A stretch of 64,000 nt of DNA from Pseudomonadota bacterium (lineage in GTDB: Bacteria; Pseudomonadota; Alphaproteobacteria; Rhizobiales; Rhizobiaceae), in assembly GCA_023390055.1 (NCBI GenBank), contig JAEWDP010000101.1, positions 1-64,000 of the forward strand. Reading direction: 5' to 3'. This document shows positions 60,120 through 64,000 of this stretch, piece after piece. Under the pieces are notes generated by a model. That model searched no databases, was not told the origin of the DNA, and worked only from the letters and a program-made list of their open reading frames with translations. A program made the position numbers and the translations under genes. Numbering within the stretch: the stretch's first letter is position 1; each line of letters begins with the position of its first letter.

Positions 60120-60563
60120 CTATTCCCTGATCTCGGCTACGACGAGGTTGATAAGCTTTTGCAGGCTGTCCTGCCAGCCAAGGTAGCAGGCTTCAAGGGG
60201 GATCAGATCGGGAATTCCTGTCTGCTCGACGTTCATTTCCGTCCCGACCGACACGGCCTTCAGCGTCACTGTAACCTTCATCTCGCCGGGTAAGTTCGGA
60301 TCATCGAACCTGTCGGTGTAAACGAGGCGCTGGCCTTCAACCAGCTCCAGGTATTCGCCTCCGAACGAATGGCTTTCACCGGTTCCAAAGTTGCGAAACG
60401 ACATTTTATGCCGTCCACCGACCCTGGCATCAAGTTCGTGGACAGTGCAGATGAAGCCGAAAGGTGGCAACCAGCTTGCCACCGCATCCGGTTCGACAAA
60501 TGCCCGATAGACCTTTTCCGGACTGGTGGCGATGACGCGGTGCAGGCGCACAGTATTTGTCAT
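60120..60563 (-). CDS. SRPBCC/AHSA1-like protein
   Basis: The 147-residue protein has the AHSA1/START-type pattern: LHRVIATSPEKVYRAFVEPD, FGGEYLELVEGQRLVYTDRF, and a C-terminal ACYLGWQDSLQKLINLV helix. These proteins bind hydrophobic ligands or act as co-chaperone-like modules; the role is unknown. It is monocistronic and convergent with the pump operon. Confidence 0.85.
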   Translation of the reverse strand: MTNTVRLHRVIATSPEKVYRAFVEPDAVASWLPPFGFICTVHELDARVGGRHKMSFRNFGTGESHSFGGEYLELVEGQRLVYTDRFDDPNLPGEMKVTVTLKAVSVGTEMNVEQTGIPDLIPLEACYLGWQDSLQKLINLVVAEIRE

Positions 60564-60736
60564 ATCTGAATTCCTTCCAGGTGGATGATGTCTCTCGGAA
60601 ACCTGGAGAAACCCGGTTAGAGGCTCCTCTTCCAGTTCCGCCTTGAAGACGTTTGCCCGGATTGCGGCCCGACATCAAAATCGAAATTTTGGCAGTTTCT
60701 TCAAATCATGCTGCTCCGATCATCACCGTGGAGGCA

Positions 60737-61600
60737 TCACGCAGGGTTTTCATAGCCGTTACGGTCGGGAAACGGCCAGCCTTGAAACAGATCCATATCG
60801 GGCCTGAAGATCTCCACCTTAAGCGGGTAGCAGGAAGCGGCATCACTCGAATGACTGTCACCGCAATCGCCACCCGGGCAGGCAGAGAGCGCGCCAATGA
60901 GATCGATTTCGGCAAAGAGTTCCAGAAAATCGCCTGGACGGACCGGGCTTGCCTTCATGAAGTACTGATGTGTGTCTCTGGTGAACCCCGTGCACATGAA
61001 GACGTTCAACACGTCATGAATGTGCGGCTCAGCCTCTGCAAACGTCAGGTCCTTGTGGGAAGCCAGGGCGCGGCAGAGATTGGAATGGCAGCAGTTATGA
61101 TAGTCACCCCCAGATAAGAGGCGGTTCGTGTAAGGATCGCATCGTGTCCCGATAACATCATGCACCCCTGCCCCATCGTCGTCAAAGCCATACCAGTCGA
61201 GGGTATCGTGGGTAATCGTCGCCATAGGTCTCAGCGACGGCAATGTGCTCCAGAGCCGGTCTCCAACACCAACATGCGTCGCGTGCAGCGCGCGCGTCTT
61301 GCCGCTGAAGAAACGTTCATGGAGGTCATGCGCGTTCCACAGGTTGAGATCTCCGACCTGCGGGCCGTCAACACTGACGATCCGGAAGAAATGTCCCCGT
61401 GGCACATGAAAACTGCACCCTTCTCGCGGTGGCACGATCACGTCGTCCACCTTTGTCAGCGTCTGGCGCGCCTTTTCCAGAAGGTCAAGGTCAGGCGCCA
61501 CCAGTGTGCCATTGGGATAGACGACCACCGGTTTTCGTGCCCGTCGCTCAGCCGCGTCGGCCGGTGGCTGAGAGTGTTCCAGGTTCGTCTGTTGCGCCAT
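60737..61600 (-). CDS. DUF1989 (urea carboxylase-associated) family protein
   Basis: The 287-residue protein has the DUF1989 hallmarks: VPRGHFFRIVSVDGPQVGDL, FSGKTRALHATHVGVGDRLW, HDVIGTRCDPYTNRLLSGGD with CCHSNL (metal-type Cys/His), and a C-terminal PGGDCGDSHS. The family is associated with urea carboxylase in other genomes, but no such genes are near. The azlCD pair lies directly upstream on the same strand, so it may act with amino-acid or amine transport. The catalytic function is not established. Confidence 0.85.
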   Translation of the reverse strand: MAQQTNLEHSQPPADAAERRARKPVVVYPNGTLVAPDLDLLEKARQTLTKVDDVIVPPREGCSFHVPRGHFFRIVSVDGPQVGDLNLWNAHDLHERFFSGKTRALHATHVGVGDRLWSTLPSLRPMATITHDTLDWYGFDDDGAGVHDVIGTRCDPYTNRLLSGGDYHNCCHSNLCRALASHKDLTFAEAEPHIHDVLNVFMCTGFTRDTHQYFMKASPVRPGDFLELFAEIDLIGALSACPGGDCGDSHSSDAASCYPLKVEIFRPDMDLFQGWPFPDRNGYENPA

Positions 61601-61636
61601 GTCATATCCCTCCTCGAAAAAGTTGAAGTCGATTGG

Positions 61637-61975
61637 TCAAAATCCCAGCAGATAGAGACCGCCGGCCAGAAACAGCGTCGATGTCAGTACCGCGACAGCC
61701 ACACGCTGGCCAGCCACAAGAAATGCCAAAAATCCGATGGCGGCCGCCAGGATGCGCAACCACAGGGGCGTCGCCGTCAAGGTGCCAATCGGAAAGACGA
61801 TCAGTTTGGCAGTGACTGCCATGACCAGCGCCGTAGCGACCGCCCTCACCCAGTGGAGTGCCTCTGAATCCGCATCAAGGCGATTGCCGATGAAAACGCC
61901 AACCCAGCGCCAGATATCCGTTGCAAGCCAGCCGGCAACGATGACAACGACATAGGTCCACCACTCTGCGATCAT
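61637..61975 (-). CDS. AzlD-family branched-chain amino acid transporter subunit
   Basis: The 112-residue membrane protein starts at ATG 61975, overlapping the azlC stop by four bases. It has about four hydrophobic segments (MIAEWWTYVVVIVAGWLATD, ALHWVRAVATALVMAVTAKL). AzlD is the small partner of AzlC in branched-chain amino acid export. The pair is intact here. Confidence 0.8.
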   Translation of the reverse strand: MIAEWWTYVVVIVAGWLATDIWRWVGVFIGNRLDADSEALHWVRAVATALVMAVTAKLIVFPIGTLTATPLWLRILAAAIGFLAFLVAGQRVAVAVLTSTLFLAGGLYLLGF

Positions 61976-62730
61976 GAGCGGCCCTCCGTTGTGGACACGG
62001 GCTCGCTTTTTTTGCGGCGCCAGTGTCGATCGACCATATAGGCAATGGTTCCACCACCTATCCCGGCATAAAGGACATCGAAGTCTGGAGAGACAAGCGC
62101 CATCAACGGGCCGGCCATGAGGCCGATCACGAAGGCAAGCCTGACGACAGCCTGTCTTGCTGTCGCCCAGATCGAGGCCAGGAAATAGACGGGTGCAAGC
62201 ATGTAGAGCGCACCCGATATGAGTGGTGGAAATCCGGCAACGACCCCGTAGCACACGGCAACGATCACGGTATTGGCGAGTGTCAGCGTGATACCGAAAC
62301 CCGCAAAGAACGTCGTTCGATGCTTGCGCGGGACATCGCCAAGCCGCTGCATTGCGAAGACCCAGGCGGTAATGGCGATGAAGTGTGAAAGCAGGACGAG
62401 CAGCCAGGTCGGTGTCTTGTCCGTTCGCATTTCCGGCAGAATGGATGCGACCATCGGCATCATACGGATCGATGAAAGGCTTACAGCCAGGAAGATCGCC
62501 GCAATATGCGCACCACTGGCCATCATGCCGACGAGAATCATCTTCGCCGGCAGCGCCCAGATTGATATCGTCATGAAGATCGCTTCACCGCGGGTGACCC
62601 CCGCTTCGAATGCGAACGCACTAAAGCCGACAAACGACGTCATCAGGATCAGCGCCGGCATCGATGTGATGCCGCGCATTCCTTTCAAGAACCAGTATGA
62701 ACCAGGGCGACTGTCACTAACTGGAGACAT
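61972..62730 (-). CDS. AzlC-family branched-chain amino acid transporter subunit
   Basis: The 252-residue protein starts at ATG 62730 (MSPVSDSRPG); the frame extends further without conservation. It has about five or six hydrophobic segments and the AzlC-type pattern FVGFSAFAFEAGVTRGEAIF near residue 30 and SLSSIRMMPMVASILPEM near 90. It forms the channel with AzlD for export of branched-chain amino acids or analogues. Confidence 0.82.
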   Translation of the reverse strand: MSPVSDSRPGSYWFLKGMRGITSMPALILMTSFVGFSAFAFEAGVTRGEAIFMTISIWALPAKMILVGMMASGAHIAAIFLAVSLSSIRMMPMVASILPEMRTDKTPTWLLVLLSHFIAITAWVFAMQRLGDVPRKHRTTFFAGFGITLTLANTVIVAVCYGVVAGFPPLISGALYMLAPVYFLASIWATARQAVVRLAFVIGLMAGPLMALVSPDFDVLYAGIGGGTIAYMVDRHWRRKKSEPVSTTEGRS

Positions 62731-62844
62731 GCTGGACCGCAACGCGCGACGGGTAAGGCGTAAAAGACCAGGATGCCGGACCGAAAGGCCCGGCATCAAT
62801 TTGACAAATCCAGGGTGCTGGCTTCCAGATCACGAGCTTCCGGA

Positions 62845-64000
62845 TTACTTGGACTTCGGCACGCGAGGCACGATACTGCCCTTGCGCGGCGATGCCTTGG
62901 GGGGCTGCTCCAACGCGGTCACATCGGCGTCTTCCATGGGTTGCGCCTTGGCATCACCTTTTCCGCCGGACGTTTTCTTTCCCGGCCGCGGCTTCTTCAT
63001 CCTCGCCTTGACCTCACCTGAAGCCTTCTCCACCTCGGCTTCGCGCTTCGGTTTTACCGGGACAGCTTCCGGGACGCATTCGAGCACCAGTCCTTCCTGG
63101 CCGTCTTCGAGCTTGCCAACACGCACATGCACGACACCACCCTTGCGAAGCTTGCCGAACAGGATCTCGTTGGCGAGTGGCTTCTTGATATGTTCCTGAA
63201 TGACCCGCGCCAGCGGACGCGCACCCATGCGCTCGTCATAGCCCTTGTCTGCCAGCCAGGCGACTGCATCCTGATGCAGGTCAAATGTGACGTTGCGTTC
63301 GGAAAGTTGTGTTTCAAGCTGCATGACGAATTTCTGGACGACCTGGTGAATGACTTCGGTCGGCAGCGACGCAAACGGAATGACTGCGTCCAGGCGATTG
63401 CGGAACTCCGGTGTGAACAACCGGTTGAGTGCCTCTTCATCCTCGCCTGTACGTTTCGACGAGCCAAAGCCGATTGCCGCCTTGGCCATTTCCGATGCAC
63501 CCGCATTCGTCGTCATGATCAAGATGATGTTGCGGAAGTCGATCTTCTTACCGTTGTGATCGGTCAGTGAACCGTGATCCATGACCTGCAACAGGATATT
63601 GAAGATGTCCGGATGCGCCTTTTCAATCTCGTCGAGAAGCACCACGCTGTGGGGATGCTGGTCGACGCTGTCGGTCAGGAGACCACCCTGATCGAAGCCG
63701 ACATAACCGGGAGGTGCGCCTAGAAGTCGCGATACGGTGTGACGCTCCATGTATTCCGACATGTCGAACCGCAAAAGCTCGACACCAAGAGAGGTTGCAA
63801 GCTGCTTGGCAACCTCCGTCTTGCCAACGCCGGTCGGACCGGAAAAGACATAGGCACCGATCGGCTTGTTGGGTTCACGCAGACCCGCGCGGGCGAGCTT
63901 GATCGATGTCGACAATGCCTCGATGGCCTTGTCCTGGCCGTAGACGACCGAGCGCAGTTCCTTTTCGAGATTGGCGAGAACCATCTCGTCATCCTTGGAC
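62845..64000 (-). CDS. clpA: ATP-dependent Clp protease ATP-binding subunit, 3' part
   Basis: The visible 385 residues are the second AAA+ domain and tail of ClpA; the gene continues past the window. RSVVYGQDKAIEALSTSIKL, the Walker A GPTGVGKTEVAKQLA, Walker B VVLLDEIEKAHPDIFNILLQ, and KGYDERMGARPLARVIQEHI near the end of the domain are present. ClpA unfolds substrates for ClpP, and ClpS would normally be just upstream, outside the window. The basic C-terminal tail (about 60 residues, rich in Lys/Pro) is longer than in E. coli. Confidence 0.92.
   Translation of the reverse strand, partial: SKDDEMVLANLEKELRSVVYGQDKAIEALSTSIKLARAGLREPNKPIGAYVFSGPTGVGKTEVAKQLATSLGVELLRFDMSEYMERHTVSRLLGAPPGYVGFDQGGLLTDSVDQHPHSVVLLDEIEKAHPDIFNILLQVMDHGSLTDHNGKKIDFRNIILIMTTNAGASEMAKAAIGFGSSKRTGEDEEALNRLFTPEFRNRLDAVIPFASLPTEVIHQVVQKFVMQLETQLSERNVTFDLHQDAVAWLADKGYDERMGARPLARVIQEHIKKPLANEILFGKLRKGGVVHVRVGKLEDGQEGLVLECVPEAVPVKPKREAEVEKASGEVKARMKKPRPGKKTSGGKGDAKAQPMEDADVTALEQPPKASPRKGSIVPRVPKSK

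Noticed and set aside
1..64000. CRISPR arrays
   Set aside because: No regularly spaced short repeats were seen; TnpB fragments lack guide-RNA-like sequence.

Overview
This is a chromosomal segment from an alphaproteobacterium. Gene content and order suggest the Hyphomicrobiales (Rhizobiales), probably a Rhizobiaceae-like genome: a BA14K protein, an EipB (DUF1849) envelope protein, an HWE-type histidine kinase, a DUF482 acetyltransferase beside a HIT protein, murI-trmJ, rpsD beside a HerA-like ATPase, and ClpA at the right edge. The assignment rests on recognised protein families, since no search could be run.

The left 26 kb is an accessory, toxin-antitoxin and defence-rich region interrupted by a few core genes. 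It holds: the remains of a Fic gene fused end to end with a truncated mobile mystery protein B gene (1-466); a frameshifted mobile mystery protein A; three different AbiEi/AbiEii (type IV toxin-antitoxin) pairs at 2.1-3.7, 7.0-8.7 and 21.8-23.3 kb; a convergent HTH/Gp49-like pair (4.0-4.7 kb); a possible HEPN protein; a small ribbon-helix-helix protein; an ImmA/IrrE-related protein whose HExxH positions are substituted, with a partner gene carrying a TGA at codon 3; TnpB fragments; an intact hipBA; a second hipB-like gene with a stub of hipA; and a decayed duplicate of the intact hipB. Many are broken by single frameshifts or stops, so the region looks like a repeatedly rebuilt and decaying island.

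Within it, 9.1-12.9 kb carries a tight three-gene operon: N-formylglutamate amidohydrolase-like protein, DUF1704/QEGLA-motif protein with HExxxH, and a GshB-like ATP-grasp ligase. A peptide-bond ligase next to two predicted metallohydrolases, one related to the eukaryotic tubulin carboxypeptidase MATCAP, is the most interesting candidate for an undescribed system. rpsD and the HerA-like ATPase lie at 15.5-18.1 kb.

From 27 to 39.5 kb is a catabolic and transport locus: a GMC oxidoreductase, a MocR regulator, and divergently from it an enolase-superfamily enzyme, an aldehyde dehydrogenase, a PuuB-like FAD amine oxidase and a complete polyamine-type ABC transporter (binding protein, ATPase, two permeases), followed by a bicupin. 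The set suggests import of an amine or amino-polyol compound and its oxidation through an aldehyde; the substrate is unknown.

From 40 to 64 kb the content is mainly core and housekeeping: murI-trmJ, the HWE kinase, small membrane proteins, a CBS protein, a PEBP-like protein, a PoxB-like ThDP enzyme, ilvD, a pRiA4b ORF-3-like protein, eipB, the ridA-ugpQ-DUF482-HIT operon, a MarR-controlled EmrAB-type pump divergent from a universal stress protein, an SRPBCC protein, DUF1989, azlCD and the 3' part of clpA. Between HIT and the stress protein sits a phd-vapC module with a frameshifted toxin, flanked by 46-bp imperfect direct repeats.
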